64,000 bases of DNA from Rudanella sp031411995 (GTDB lineage Bacteria > Bacteroidota > Bacteroidia > Cytophagales > Spirosomataceae): positions 372,001 to 436,000 of the forward strand of contig JANOCD010000114.1 in NCBI GenBank assembly GCA_031411995.1, read 5' to 3'. The position numbers and the translations under genes were made by a program. The first letter of the stretch is position 1. Each line of letters opens with the position of its first letter. The notes beneath the pieces were generated by a model. The model was not told the origin of the DNA and did not search any database. It was given only the letters and a program-made list of their open reading frames with translations. Positions 1 through 8,833 of the stretch are shown piece by piece.

Positions 1-366
1 ATCTAAGCGATAACTGGGTGTTTCAAACTGGGTTCGCAGAATTTTGGCAAAGCCATAGGTCGAGATTTCCAACGCCAGCCAATAGCGAATTATTCCCTGA
101 AGCCAGGCATGGCGCAGGCCACTATCGACGGTTCCGGTTTGTTCGCGCCGGTGCCAAACCCACACATAGGCGATGCTTGCCAACACGGCCACAACCACAA
201 CTGCTATCAAGCTGTATTCATATAATTGCTCATGCGTGTTCCAGAAGGAACGGGGTACCAATTCGGCGGCCATCATCAGCACACTGAGTACCGCAATGGC
301 GGTTAATACACTGGCACATAATTTAAAGAACCAGGTTGTACGGGAAAAAGTAGCATGTTGTTCCAT
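1..366 (-). CDS. DoxX-like integral membrane protein, 3' end cut by window edge
   Basis: The reading frame is open for exactly 122 codons from an ATG at 364-366 to the window start, so the C-terminus is missing. The protein begins MEQHATFSRTTWFFKLC and has hydrophobic helices at about residues 14-35 and 48-70. It then carries HAWLQGIIRYWLA and YGFAKILRTQF, which match HAWLQGLIRYGLA and YAFGKIMKTQL in the protein encoded at 2091-3242, so the two are paralogues. The layout resembles DoxX/DoxD-like membrane proteins; that family call is an inference. It lies 47 bp downstream of the subtilase gene on the same strand and is probably the last or a late gene of that operon. Substrate and role are unknown. 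Confidence 0.75.
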   Translation of the reverse strand, partial: MEQHATFSRTTWFFKLCASVLTAIAVLSVLMMAAELVPRSFWNTHEQLYEYSLIAVVVVAVLASIAYVWVWHRREQTGTVDSGLRHAWLQGIIRYWLALEISTYGFAKILRTQFETPSYRLD

Positions 367-413
367 GTCAGAAAGTTTGGGGATTTAGGAAACGGGCGGT
401 CTTTGGTTAGTGC

Positions 414-2054
414 TTATTTTTTACTCGTTATGGCTTCTTCCGCCATCGCAAGTTTAACAACTTCATAGAGGTTTGCAATACCACCTGTTTTGGACAGTGT
501 TGCAAAATCAACTTTTTGCTTCGTGCCGGGCTTCACGACAAGCGTATGATACACCACCGCCGATTGCAGAATGATTCGTTTCATGTCGGCAGGGCTAAGA
601 TTGGGGAAGTACGTTTTCAGCACAGCGGCAATACCCGCTACCACAGGCGTGGCCATGCTTGTCCCCTGCGATGGCCGGTATTTATTGCCCGCATCGCAGG
701 ACCAGATGGCTACCCCCGGCGCGAAAACATCGACTGACTGTTGACCGTAGTTCGAGAACGTAGCTGCCAATGTGCTGTCGTTATTGCGGTTGCTGGCCCC
801 AACCGTAATCATGTTCGGAATGGTTTGCCCGTTCAGATACGTCGGCGACGGATATTGCCGGGCAGAGTCGAGGTCGAGGTGGTCGTTACCGGCCGCGTGA
901 ACGATTAGCACCCCCTTCCGGTCGGCGTAGCGGATGGCTTCATCGACGATTGCCTTTTCGGGCGAGAAATATTTGCCAAAGCTCATGTTGATGATTTTGG
1001 CTCCATTGTCCACAGAGTAGCGGATGGCGTTGGCGACGTCTTTGTCGCGCTCATCGCCATCGGGAATACACCGTACCGACAGAATCTGAACTCGGTCGGC
1101 CACACCCTTTACCCCAAGGGCGTTGGTTCGGTCAGCGGCAATAATCCCCGATACATGCGTACCATGAAACGTACCCCGGCCATTGAGTGGCGTGATTAGA
1201 TTGGCGTTCCCATAATACCGCTCGGTTAGGTCAGCCAGATTATCGCCGACGATGACCCGCTCGTTGGCCTGCGGATTGTAGGCGTAATCGAGCCGGGCTT
1301 TAATTTGGGTGTTAAACGTCTCGAAATACCGCAGCAGACTATCGGCATCGTTTTCGTGGCGCATGGCCATCGGACGGTAATACTGCCGGGCGAGTTTGAG
1401 CAAGGTAGTGTCGGTGGTGGGCGGGCGATGCAACAGGGCCGAATCCAAACGGCTCACGCCGAACGCTTTTTTGAGCGTTTGCAGATTGTCTCTGTCTTCG
1501 GCCAGATAGGTGCTGTCTTCCTGATAGTCTTTCTCAGCTTTAGCTCGTTTCTGCTCAAAATACGGCTTCACAACCGTCCATAGGTCGTATTCCTGTTGTT
1601 GAGCGGGTGTCAGCGAGGCTCTGGACTTGCCCTCGTACAGTGGTTTTAACCGGGCGTAGAGCCGGGTTTCTTCCTTCTGCTCACGTTCCATGTTCCGCCC
1701 ATCTCTGCCGCCATGAAAATTCCAGCCGTGCACATCGTCTGCATATCCGTTCCGGTCGTCGTCTTTTCCGTTCCCGGCTATTTCGTTCGGGTTCGTCCAC
1801 AGCACCGACTTCAGGTCTTCGTGGTTCTGGTCAATACCCCCGTCAATCACGGCCACGATAACGGGTTTACGCGGCTGGGTCGGCAAGCGGGATGCCGGGG
1901 CAGTTTTCAGCAGTTCATAAGCCCGTTCGGTACTGATGCCGATGGCTTTATCGGTGGCGGGGTCGAGGTGATGCCACTGGGGCGGAGGTGTGGGTTGGGC
2001 ATAAACCGTTACTGTTAAAAACGATAATAGAGAGAGCTGAAGCTGGGTCTTCAT
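414..2054 (-). CDS. Secreted subtilisin-like serine peptidase (S8)
   Basis: This 546-residue protein has a Sec signal peptide (about residues 1-20, ending VYAQ) and an S8 catalytic triad: Asp71 in VIDGGID, His300 in FHGTHVSG and Ser466 in GTSMATP, with oxyanion Asn390 in HAAGND. The roughly 230 residues between Asp and His exceed the usual spacing. They hold a Lys/Glu-rich, probably helical insert (about residues 120-285), seen also in other Bacteroidota subtilases. There is no obvious propeptide or T9SS C-terminal domain. It sits between two paralogous DoxX-like membrane genes, 36 bp after one and 47 bp before the other, which suggests one operon. It probably degrades or processes protein outside the inner membrane. 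Confidence 0.93.
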   Translation of the reverse strand: MKTQLQLSLLSFLTVTVYAQPTPPPQWHHLDPATDKAIGISTERAYELLKTAPASRLPTQPRKPVIVAVIDGGIDQNHEDLKSVLWTNPNEIAGNGKDDDRNGYADDVHGWNFHGGRDGRNMEREQKEETRLYARLKPLYEGKSRASLTPAQQQEYDLWTVVKPYFEQKRAKAEKDYQEDSTYLAEDRDNLQTLKKAFGVSRLDSALLHRPPTTDTTLLKLARQYYRPMAMRHENDADSLLRYFETFNTQIKARLDYAYNPQANERVIVGDNLADLTERYYGNANLITPLNGRGTFHGTHVSGIIAADRTNALGVKGVADRVQILSVRCIPDGDERDKDVANAIRYSVDNGAKIINMSFGKYFSPEKAIVDEAIRYADRKGVLIVHAAGNDHLDLDSARQYPSPTYLNGQTIPNMITVGASNRNNDSTLAATFSNYGQQSVDVFAPGVAIWSCDAGNKYRPSQGTSMATPVVAGIAAVLKTYFPNLSPADMKRIILQSAVVYHTLVVKPGTKQKVDFATLSKTGGIANLYEVVKLAMAEEAITSKK

Positions 2055-2090
2055 GGGAGGTTTGATTATGGTGAACTGTATAAACGTGTG

Positions 2091-3242
2091 TCAGCGTAAG
2101 CGGGCCAGTTGCATATCCAGCGTATCACCTCGCCACATACCCCGCAGCCGCATGGTTTTCGCAGTTTGGTTACTGAGGGTGGCCCGGATCGTATCCGACC
2201 GATTGGTTTTAGCGGCTGGGCCGACCACGAATTGCAGGGTATGCTTCGTACTGTCGAAATCGTAGTGGCCCCGCAGGCCTTCGGTAGGGTCGTAGCGGTA
2301 GGGATTGGCACTCAGGGCGCAGCCCTGCCAACCGGAGAAGTACACCCGATTCCAGGCGGTCGTATCCGTCAGCCAGGCGTTGGCGGGCAGCACCTGACCA
2401 TTCCGGGCAAACCGTTCCACTTTCCAGATGCCCCGCAACACGGTGTCGTTCGGGTGTTCGGTTTTGAACGACTGTATGACGCTGAACGCTGCCACAAACG
2501 GGAGCAGCCGCACCCCATGCTTCACCCAGTCGTGACCAAGCCGGATGTTGGGCAACCGATCGACCACCTCCCAGAAAGCCGCTTTCAGCCGGGTGATGTC
2601 TACCCATGCCAGAAAAAGCAACCCCACCAAAATAAACACCGACGCACCCAGCGCACCGGGATCAATGTCGTAGAACAGGTTGATAAACAGAATATTGGTC
2701 ATCACCGGCAGCAGGATCATGACACCCAGCAGCCGGGTACGTCGGTACAGCAAGAGCAGACAGCCACCCAACTGGATCACGCCAATGATAAGGATGAGCG
2801 GGTAAGAAAAGCCATAATAAAACCAGGTCAGCCGGTAGCCGGTCAGCTCGCCAATGGGCCGGTCAAAATCATCCATGGAGGGCTGGAGCTGCGTCTTCAT
2901 GATTTTTCCGAAGGCGTAGAGCGAGATCGTAAACGCCAGGCCATAACGGATCAGACCCTGCAACCAGGCATGAATCCGGCCACTTTGCCCCCGCCCCGCC
3001 CGTTCGCGCCGATGCCAGCGCCAGGTGAAAAACAGGCTGCCAAGCAAAAACAGGGCCAGAATAGCCAAAATGACATATTCCTCTATCGCGTCTTTGATGG
3101 GCTGCGGCAGGGTGTCAAAGGCGAAAATCACCAGTGTGGCCGCGTATATCCCCGCCAGCAAGCATTCAATACCCTTAAAAAACAGACTGGTTTGGGGATA
3201 GGGTGTGGATGGGAGCATATGGGTGTTATCGATTGTATCCAT
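2091..3242 (-). CDS. DoxX-like integral membrane protein with C-terminal soluble domain
   Basis: With the ATG at 3240-3242 the product is 383 residues. An ATG at 3216-3218 aligns best with the start of the paralogue at 1-366 and is equally possible; the frame stays open upstream to 3374, but that extension looks non-coding. Several hydrophobic helices (LLAGIYAATLVIFAF, FLLGSLFFTW, LILIIGVIQLGG and others) fill the first 230 residues in a DoxX-like pattern. The last 110 residues form a polar, Trp-rich domain that may be beta-structured and lie in the periplasm. It is first in the run membrane protein, subtilase, membrane protein. DoxX-like proteins are often tied to redox or thiol metabolism, but nothing here fixes a reaction. 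Confidence 0.8.
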   Translation of the reverse strand: MDTIDNTHMLPSTPYPQTSLFFKGIECLLAGIYAATLVIFAFDTLPQPIKDAIEEYVILAILALFLLGSLFFTWRWHRRERAGRGQSGRIHAWLQGLIRYGLAFTISLYAFGKIMKTQLQPSMDDFDRPIGELTGYRLTWFYYGFSYPLILIIGVIQLGGCLLLLYRRTRLLGVMILLPVMTNILFINLFYDIDPGALGASVFILVGLLFLAWVDITRLKAAFWEVVDRLPNIRLGHDWVKHGVRLLPFVAAFSVIQSFKTEHPNDTVLRGIWKVERFARNGQVLPANAWLTDTTAWNRVYFSGWQGCALSANPYRYDPTEGLRGHYDFDSTKHTLQFVVGPAAKTNRSDTIRATLSNQTAKTMRLRGMWRGDTLDMQLARLR

Positions 3243-3417
3243 GATAATTTTTAATAATGTTGATTGTCTAGGCAAGGAATTATACTGAAGAAATAGGTGA
3301 TGATGGGGTTCGGCGACACCACCGGGCGCATTCCTGTCAACGTGGCAAGCATCGTAGAGAGCAAAAGTCAGCATTTCATGCTTAACCTAAAATTGCTTTA
3401 GCCTGAGAATAAACCTG

Positions 3418-4860
3418 TCAGGGGCGTTCCTGCTTTCGGCGCAATCTACTACTCGTGCGGGGCGCAGATCGGAGGAACACCGCCCGTTCAAGAGCTTCCA
3501 GCCGAGATTCAGCCTGAGCCAGTTTGGCTTTCAACTGCTCATTTTCGAGTGCCAGGGCCTGCACGCCACTCAGGGTTACGGCGGTGAAATCGTGACTGTT
3601 GAGCAAGGTGTCACAGCCAATCACACCCAGCGCATCGTGGCCGAAACGGGCAAAGAAATCCTGGGCCATCGGGCCGTAGTGCCGCTCGGTGCGTTGGCCT
3701 TTGTAATTCCAGGTGCCGAGCCGGAGCGTGCGAAGTTTGGCCAGCAGATCGGTGTGGTTCAGGGGCAGGAACCGCTCTTTTTTACTGGAATCGGAGATGG
3801 CTGACCAGGCGTTGCCCCCAGCTGCCAACTGGACTCCAATGGTGCTGGCGGAGTTGGTAAAAAGTCGGTAACCACCGGCAAAGCGAGCTGAGAACTGATT
3901 GGCGACAGTAGCGGAGGTCGAGGTGAACGTGCTGGCATCACCGATGACAAAGGCTCCGGCATACCCATTGGTAGAAGCCTCTGATCCTAAAGCTGTTGAG
4001 TAATTCCCACTGGCGATGTTGTCATAGCCCATCGCCAGGCTGTAAAATCCTGCTGACACATTACTCCCCCCCATTGCCACAGCCCCGAACTTGCTGGCAC
4101 TATTATAAGCACCCATAGTTACGGTATTATCTTCACGGGCTGTGTTGTTAAACCCCATACTTACCGCGTAGTCGCCGGTGGCCGAATTGCTTTTCCCCAA
4201 AACAACGGCCCCAATACCTGCCTGCGTAGCGGTTCCAACGCCATGTAATCCAGCCACTAAAGACCCTTTGGCAGCATCAAACCGAAGTAGATTGCCAAAT
4301 ACAGCGTTTGCCATTAGTGGCGGTTCTGTATCTAAAAATAGTCTACGCCAGCGTACTTGAAAACCAAGAACCGGAATAGGATGTGAAACTGTCTTAACCG
4401 TTATTTTAATTCGATAGCCCGGAATTATCAAGGTAGAAGGAGTTCCGGTGAAATTCATTCGTCCGCCATTTTCATCCTCTATGATGACGGAGTCGCCGGG
4501 AAATACACTAAAATAGTCGACTGATAATTCGTAGCCAATTGTTGATGAGAAAGTTGCGGACCCAATTGTTTGAGTACAGTTTATGTTAGAAGGTAAGTTG
4601 CCAGGCCCGCCGGGGCTGATTAATATACCTGCTGTGGCCGTTACTGTTGTAGGCGAACAATTCATAATGAGGGCAGTGGAAATGGCATCCGTCGTGACGC
4701 GGTACTTTTGCTGCCACAAAAAATTGTTGCGGCTGTACATCTCTACATCCTGTTTGGGGGTGATACCCGCTGGGGAATTAAAACCCATCTGGGCCTGAAC
4801 AAACAGGGGCAGGGCCAGAAATAGCCCAATAATCAGGAATCGTAGTTGTTGTGTTTTCAT
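3418..4860 (-). CDS. Secreted CUB-like / YadA-head / S74 autochaperone protein (paralogue 1)
   Basis: The 480-residue protein has a signal peptide ending VQAQ. Next comes a block shared by three paralogues (PKQDVEMYSRNNFL, residues 36-48). A CUB-like beta-sandwich follows at about 66-172, with Cys68 and Cys95, ISPGGPGN, GDSVIIED and GFQVRW. YadA-like head repeats (about 213-310, YSTALGS type) come next, then a peptidase S74 intramolecular chaperone at about 352-445 and a coiled-coil tail. The S74 Ser-Lys dyad is present as Ser356 and Lys361 in SDSSKKERF. S74 domains help trimeric fibres fold and then cut themselves off, so a trimeric surface or secreted fibre is the likely product. The CUB call rests on my motif reading. 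Confidence 0.85.
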   Translation of the reverse strand: MKTQQLRFLIIGLFLALPLFVQAQMGFNSPAGITPKQDVEMYSRNNFLWQQKYRVTTDAISTALIMNCSPTTVTATAGILISPGGPGNLPSNINCTQTIGSATFSSTIGYELSVDYFSVFPGDSVIIEDENGGRMNFTGTPSTLIIPGYRIKITVKTVSHPIPVLGFQVRWRRLFLDTEPPLMANAVFGNLLRFDAAKGSLVAGLHGVGTATQAGIGAVVLGKSNSATGDYAVSMGFNNTAREDNTVTMGAYNSASKFGAVAMGGSNVSAGFYSLAMGYDNIASGNYSTALGSEASTNGYAGAFVIGDASTFTSTSATVANQFSARFAGGYRLFTNSASTIGVQLAAGGNAWSAISDSSKKERFLPLNHTDLLAKLRTLRLGTWNYKGQRTERHYGPMAQDFFARFGHDALGVIGCDTLLNSHDFTAVTLSGVQALALENEQLKAKLAQAESRLEALERAVFLRSAPRTSSRLRRKQERP

Positions 4861-4904
4861 CCTTAAAAGGAGTTAAAATCGGTTTAAACCAGTAGCAATC
4901 GGGT

Positions 4905-5600
4905 TTATTTTGACGGCTCTCCCGTGATTTGGGGGTTAATCACAAGCCAGGCTTCCGACTTGTCGCGCATCGTATTTTGCGCCGAGAATGCAAACTTGGT
5001 CGTTGTCACGTCGTTCTCGATATAGAGTTCGTGCGGGCCAATCATCACCCCGTCTTTTTTGCCGTAAACCCACGACAGGTCAAAAGTTACAATGGCCTTG
5101 TCGCCCAGTCCGGCGGGCATCGTCTGACCCGCTAAGGCAGTCGAAATCTGGTCGGATTGCAGACAGGCGGTTACGTTGCACGAACGAATCTGGTAGCCTT
5201 TGCTCACGGGAAACGCCGGTTTGTTCCGGCGCGTGAAATACGCTTTGACCGTGTAGGTAATAAGGCCCGTTTGACCCGCCGGAGCCGATTTTTTGGCTTT
5301 GTTGAACGGTATCGGTGTAAAGGGGGCCTGCCCTTTGGCGGGTTTCGCCGTAGCCAACAGTGAGCCATCGTTGCCGTAATACTCCAGTTTATCGAACGAA
5401 AACTCACAAGGAAACGGGCGGTCTTTGCCGTTGGTCAGCTTGCAGGGCAAATTGAGGGTGGGGATTTTCTGATTGGGATTGAACTTGATCGTTTGGCTGC
5501 CCGGCTTCGTCAGCGTGGCCGACAGCGGGGGCTTCTGGGCCAGAAGCGTAAATGGCATGAGGACCAGGGCAATCAGCAGCAGTAAATAGCTATTTTTCAT
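4905..5600 (-). CDS. Secreted protein of unknown function
   Basis: I do not recognise this 231-residue protein. It has a clear Sec signal peptide (LLLLIALVLMPFTLLAQ) and a mature part rich in beta-forming residues. Four cysteines occur in two pairs: LPCKL and FPCEF, then SCNVTAC. A sandwich-like extracellular fold is plausible. It lies 44 bp upstream of the S74 protein gene on the same strand and 12 bp downstream of a 49-codon ORF, so it probably shares a transcript with the LytTR gene before it and the fibre gene after it. The C-terminus, RDKSEAWLVINP, is echoed in the small upstream ORF at 5613-5762. Confidence 0.7.
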   Translation of the reverse strand: MKNSYLLLLIALVLMPFTLLAQKPPLSATLTKPGSQTIKFNPNQKIPTLNLPCKLTNGKDRPFPCEFSFDKLEYYGNDGSLLATAKPAKGQAPFTPIPFNKAKKSAPAGQTGLITYTVKAYFTRRNKPAFPVSKGYQIRSCNVTACLQSDQISTALAGQTMPAGLGDKAIVTFDLSWVYGKKDGVMIGPHELYIENDVTTTKFAFSAQNTMRDKSEAWLVINPQITGEPSK

Positions 5601-5612
5601 GGGGTTGCGAGG

Positions 5613-5762
5613 TTATTTGTTTAAATTCATAGAAACAGGCAGGATGCGCCAGGCTTCGGCCCGGTCGCGGAAGTGGGGTATGGATTTGGCCGTCTGGATA
5701 ACGGTTGTGGGGTTTTGGAGCAGAAACAGGCGCGTGAGATCAACGAGGATTGGTTTTAGCAT
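5613..5762 (-). CDS. Small ORF, or remnant of a paralogue of the next secreted gene
   Basis: This 49-codon ORF starts two bases after the LytTR stop codon (TAA CA ATG), which would suit translational coupling. Its product contains HFRDRAEAWRIL, resembling MRDKSEAWLVIN at the C-terminus of the secreted protein encoded just downstream at 4905-5600. It could be the leftover 3' end of a duplicated copy of that gene, or a real short peptide. It has no signal peptide, and I cannot decide between the two from sequence alone. Confidence 0.35.
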   Translation of the reverse strand: MLKPILVDLTRLFLLQNPTTVIQTAKSIPHFRDRAEAWRILPVSMNLNK

Positions 5763-5764
5763 TG

Positions 5765-6115
5765 TTAAGCCGATTGCCGAACCTGTTGCCGAACCTCTGC
5801 CAACCGTCGGCGGGCAATGGGCAGAACCTCCCCGTTACTCAGCAGGAGTTTCAGTTGGTCGGGGCGGGTCTCGTCGCGGAACACCGCCCGAATGTGCGCC
5901 GGGTTGACCATCGCATCGCGCCGAACCCGGATAAACTGAGTCAGGCGCGATTCGTACCATTTGAGTGTTCGGGCCGAAACTTTTGTTGGTTTGCTCAACT
6001 GATGGATGTAGGTATAATTATAATCGCCTTCGAGCCAGATAATGGAGTCACAGCCGATTCGTTGGTTGTCGCAACGGATAAATGCGGCAGATGGGGTGTT
6101 GGAGTGGAGGTTCAT
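5765..6115 (-). CDS. Free-standing LytTR DNA-binding regulator
   Basis: At 116 residues this is little more than a LytTR domain, with no receiver or membrane part. Typical LytTR segments are present: IIWLEGDYNYTYIH, a central KVSARTLKWYESRL and the C-terminal KLLLSNGEVLPIARRRL. LytTR proteins bind direct repeats upstream of targets. Those without a sensor domain are usually controlled by abundance or by a partner. It lies 59 bp downstream of the papain-like peptidase gene and directly upstream of secreted and S74 genes, which are its likely targets. A broken second copy of this gene is at 10389-10568. Confidence 0.88.
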   Translation of the reverse strand: MNLHSNTPSAAFIRCDNQRIGCDSIIWLEGDYNYTYIHQLSKPTKVSARTLKWYESRLTQFIRVRRDAMVNPAHIRAVFRDETRPDQLKLLLSNGEVLPIARRRLAEVRQQVRQSA

Positions 6116-6174
6116 GTTGTTTTGATTTTGAGGATACAGCAGTCAAACAACTTAGCCGATTGAACGAGCCTGTT

Positions 6175-7185
6175 TCATTGCCGGGATTGCGCTAATAGGT
6201 TAGTTTTTAACTTGTTAGCCGTGATGAATGGGGTTCGTACCCGCGCCCGAACCTGACTGTTCTGCATCAGAATGTCTTTACGCCGGAGCCACCGTTTCTG
6301 GATGAAGTCTTTATTGACGGTTGGGTTGGTTGCCAGCAGGTTCGGCGGTGTTTTCGCGAAAATCAACACATCATAAACGAATTTTCTGAGGTAGTTGAAT
6401 CCCATGTACCAATAGCCTTTGTCGCCCACATTGGGACCGCCCGAATCGCGGATGATAACATAGCCTCCGCCTGGCACCTTAGCATCCAGTACGTAGCCTA
6501 CCAGCGGGACCGTATGACCGTATTGCGCTTCACCGAACCCATCGACGATGACCGAAACGGGTGTCCCCACCTGCACAAACGTCATACTGCTGACCCCGGC
6601 ATAGCCCACCGCCACGGGGTTTTGCTTGTCCAGTTGCGTCAGAATGCGTTTGAACTGCTCGTCGGACAAGCCGGGCTTACCCTGCGCATTGTTAGGCCCC
6701 AGCAGCACTTCTGACTCCAGCATTCGGTTTTTTTTACCCTTTTCGAGCAGGGCCAGCGTAGTAGGGCTGTCGTCTTGCAGGTAACTGGCGTTGATGGGGT
6801 TTACTTTCTGGTAAGGCACGTCTTTCTCCTCAACAATGCCATATTCTTCGTAGCCTGCAGCCGCTTCGCTAAAAAAATAGTTGTCGCTCTTATCGATGGA
6901 TGCCCGACGGGCAGCAGCAGCCAGGTATTCCTCCGAGAAATCGACGTTTTTCAGGCTCTTGTCGCGGCCTGTCCAGTACTCAATCAGGAAGGTAGTGGCA
7001 AAGAGCGTACAGGTGCCTCGTGGGGCCTGGTCACGAACGGCCATGCCCATCTGATTGATTTGAGGCCGCAAATCGACCGACTTGTTTTTGAGGTAACTGA
7101 AATCATCAGGGGGTATTGTGGCGGACAACAGGGCAAGGGCAGCCGGCAAGGCCAGCAAGGCTCGGTTTAAACCATTCGTTTTCAT
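6175..7185 (-). CDS. Secreted papain-like (C1A-type) cysteine peptidase
   Basis: The 336-residue protein has a signal peptide (LLALPAALALLSAT) and papain-fold landmarks. These are oxyanion Gln53 and nucleophile Cys59 in VRDQAPRGTCTLFAT, and His224 in YGHTVPLVGY. The third site, normally Asn in NSWG, reads RDSGG here, so Asp247 stands where Asn is expected. GYWYMGFNYL after it fits the papain C-lobe. No long propeptide is visible. It may cleave peptides in the periplasm or outside the cell, but the altered Asn site means activity is not certain. It lies on the same strand as the LytTR gene downstream. Confidence 0.82.
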   Translation of the reverse strand: MKTNGLNRALLALPAALALLSATIPPDDFSYLKNKSVDLRPQINQMGMAVRDQAPRGTCTLFATTFLIEYWTGRDKSLKNVDFSEEYLAAAARRASIDKSDNYFFSEAAAGYEEYGIVEEKDVPYQKVNPINASYLQDDSPTTLALLEKGKKNRMLESEVLLGPNNAQGKPGLSDEQFKRILTQLDKQNPVAVGYAGVSSMTFVQVGTPVSVIVDGFGEAQYGHTVPLVGYVLDAKVPGGGYVIIRDSGGPNVGDKGYWYMGFNYLRKFVYDVLIFAKTPPNLLATNPTVNKDFIQKRWLRRKDILMQNSQVRARVRTPFITANKLKTNLLAQSRQ

Positions 7186-7281
7186 GCGTTTCTGTCGGAT
7201 TTAGTGTTTGATTGTTGATTGCTCCAGGTGCAGGAAACAAAAGAGACACAGTTGGATAAGAGTATGAGGCCAAGAGGGCGG

Positions 7282-8784
7282 TTAGAGTTTGGTGATGGTG
7301 AATTGAGCGCCATAAACACGGCATTGGGACAAATCCCCCCCTGCAGTTCCAAAAGCGGGTCCTTGACTATTACCTTTTAACTTAAACACAACTATATCGC
7401 CAACGTTACACTTAATAACTGAGTTAAGAATAGCTGGAAGGTCGTTATCGATACCAGAGCTGGATGAATAAACAAATTTTCCTTTAAGACTTTCGGCTTT
7501 GACTATAGCATTTACAGTTACCTGAACAGTATAGAAAAAAGTGTAAACTTGATTAGGAACATCATTCAAAGGTAATTGAGCGGATAACGAGCCATTAAGT
7601 TGATAATAGCCAGCTTGCCCTACTGTGTAACTAAGGTTTGTGTATCGACTATCGTCATCCATCGTAGCCGTCAAGGTTAATGAAGCCGGTGCGGAACGGA
7701 TATCATAATCACCAACACCATAATCAATAGCAACCAACTGATTATAGGGGCTATAAAGTACAACAGCCCCATACCCCGACTTCTGCCAACTGGCATCGCC
7801 ATCGGCATCGGAGGTCAGCACTTTCCCTTCGCCCTGATTGCCAGTTGCCAGCCGCACACTGCCCGCCACGTGTAAGCTGGCCTGGGGATTTGTCGTGCCA
7901 ACGCCCACGTTGCCATTCGCCAGAATCGCTAGCCGGTCGGAGGCAGTTATCGGTGCGTTTGCAGCAGTGGCCGAACTCAGTGAGGTGTAGAGCGAGAGCG
8001 TTCCAGTGGTTGGGTTGAACCCCATGCCGCCCACAAACCCGGGGGCAATCGCTTTACGCCCGCTGTTCCAGTAGCCGTTCAGACTTACACCCGGAAAATT
8101 GCTTTCGATGGCTACCCCCGTTGTATTGGAGCCAAAGATGGCGTTGGTCGCGCCCACTTTTTTGTCCACCACCAGTCCCGCCACCGATGGGCCGGTTCCG
8201 GTGCCAATGCCCACAATACCGCCCGTTGTCATCACCATCTGCGGGCTGCTGCCGTTGTTAGTACTGAACAGCAGCGGATGGTTGCTGATGGTTTGCAACA
8301 CCCCGCCCAGCGAGGTAGCCCCCACGCCAATCCGCACGCCAAACTCCGCGCTGGTCTGCTCAATCCCCACCCCCGACGTTCGCACCGTGAGCATACTACC
8401 CGGCGTATCCGTCCCGATACCCACCTTGCCATCACCCGTAAAGCGCACGTTCTCCGTAAAATTGGCCGAACTGCCAATGCCAAACACAATATTGTCGCTG
8501 GCGGCAGGGGCGAAAAGTTGGAATCGGGCACCCTGAACCCCCAGCCCGTAGTGCGGAGCGTTGGGCGTAGCCGGGTTGGTGTTCCAGAGCGAAATTTTGT
8601 CACCCACCACGTTGGGAAACGAGAGCGGGTAGCGCGGATACACCCCGGAGGCATTCGTAAAACCTACCCCAACGCGCACATTGGCACCGCCGAGGTTCAT
8701 ATAGTCGGTGGCAGGAGCCGATTGACCGAAGGCCGCGAGCTTGCTCAACAGCAAGATTGTCAGGATTTTGTACGTGTGGTTCAT
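7282..8784 (-). CDS. Secreted tail-fibre-like protein with C1q/TNF-like C-terminus
   Basis: The 500-residue protein has a signal peptide (ILLLSKLAAFGQ) followed by repeats of the kind found in phage tail fibres and Bacteroidota surface proteins: GKVGIGTDTPGSMLTV at about residue 120 and NGNVGVGTTNPQASLHV near 290, then GKVLTSDADGDASW. The final 165 residues read as a beta jelly roll (YTVGQAGYYQLNGSLS, then CNVGDIVVFKL, ending GAQFTITKL), similar to C1q/TNF-like domains, which trimerise. Unlike its neighbours it has no S74 domain. It is probably a secreted trimeric fibre, and its partner is unknown. Confidence 0.8.
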   Translation of the reverse strand: MNHTYKILTILLLSKLAAFGQSAPATDYMNLGGANVRVGVGFTNASGVYPRYPLSFPNVVGDKISLWNTNPATPNAPHYGLGVQGARFQLFAPAASDNIVFGIGSSANFTENVRFTGDGKVGIGTDTPGSMLTVRTSGVGIEQTSAEFGVRIGVGATSLGGVLQTISNHPLLFSTNNGSSPQMVMTTGGIVGIGTGTGPSVAGLVVDKKVGATNAIFGSNTTGVAIESNFPGVSLNGYWNSGRKAIAPGFVGGMGFNPTTGTLSLYTSLSSATAANAPITASDRLAILANGNVGVGTTNPQASLHVAGSVRLATGNQGEGKVLTSDADGDASWQKSGYGAVVLYSPYNQLVAIDYGVGDYDIRSAPASLTLTATMDDDSRYTNLSYTVGQAGYYQLNGSLSAQLPLNDVPNQVYTFFYTVQVTVNAIVKAESLKGKFVYSSSSGIDNDLPAILNSVIKCNVGDIVVFKLKGNSQGPAFGTAGGDLSQCRVYGAQFTITKL

Positions 8785-8833
8785 GTTTTTCAGTAATTGA
8801 CTGGCATTTGTAGTAATTTATTTTTAGCGGAAA

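Noticed and set aside
2109..3254. Long plus-strand ORF (381 codons) opposite the DoxX-like gene
   Set aside because: It is rich in Gln, His, Arg and Pro, has no motif, and mirrors a clear membrane protein on the other strand; it is an antisense shadow.
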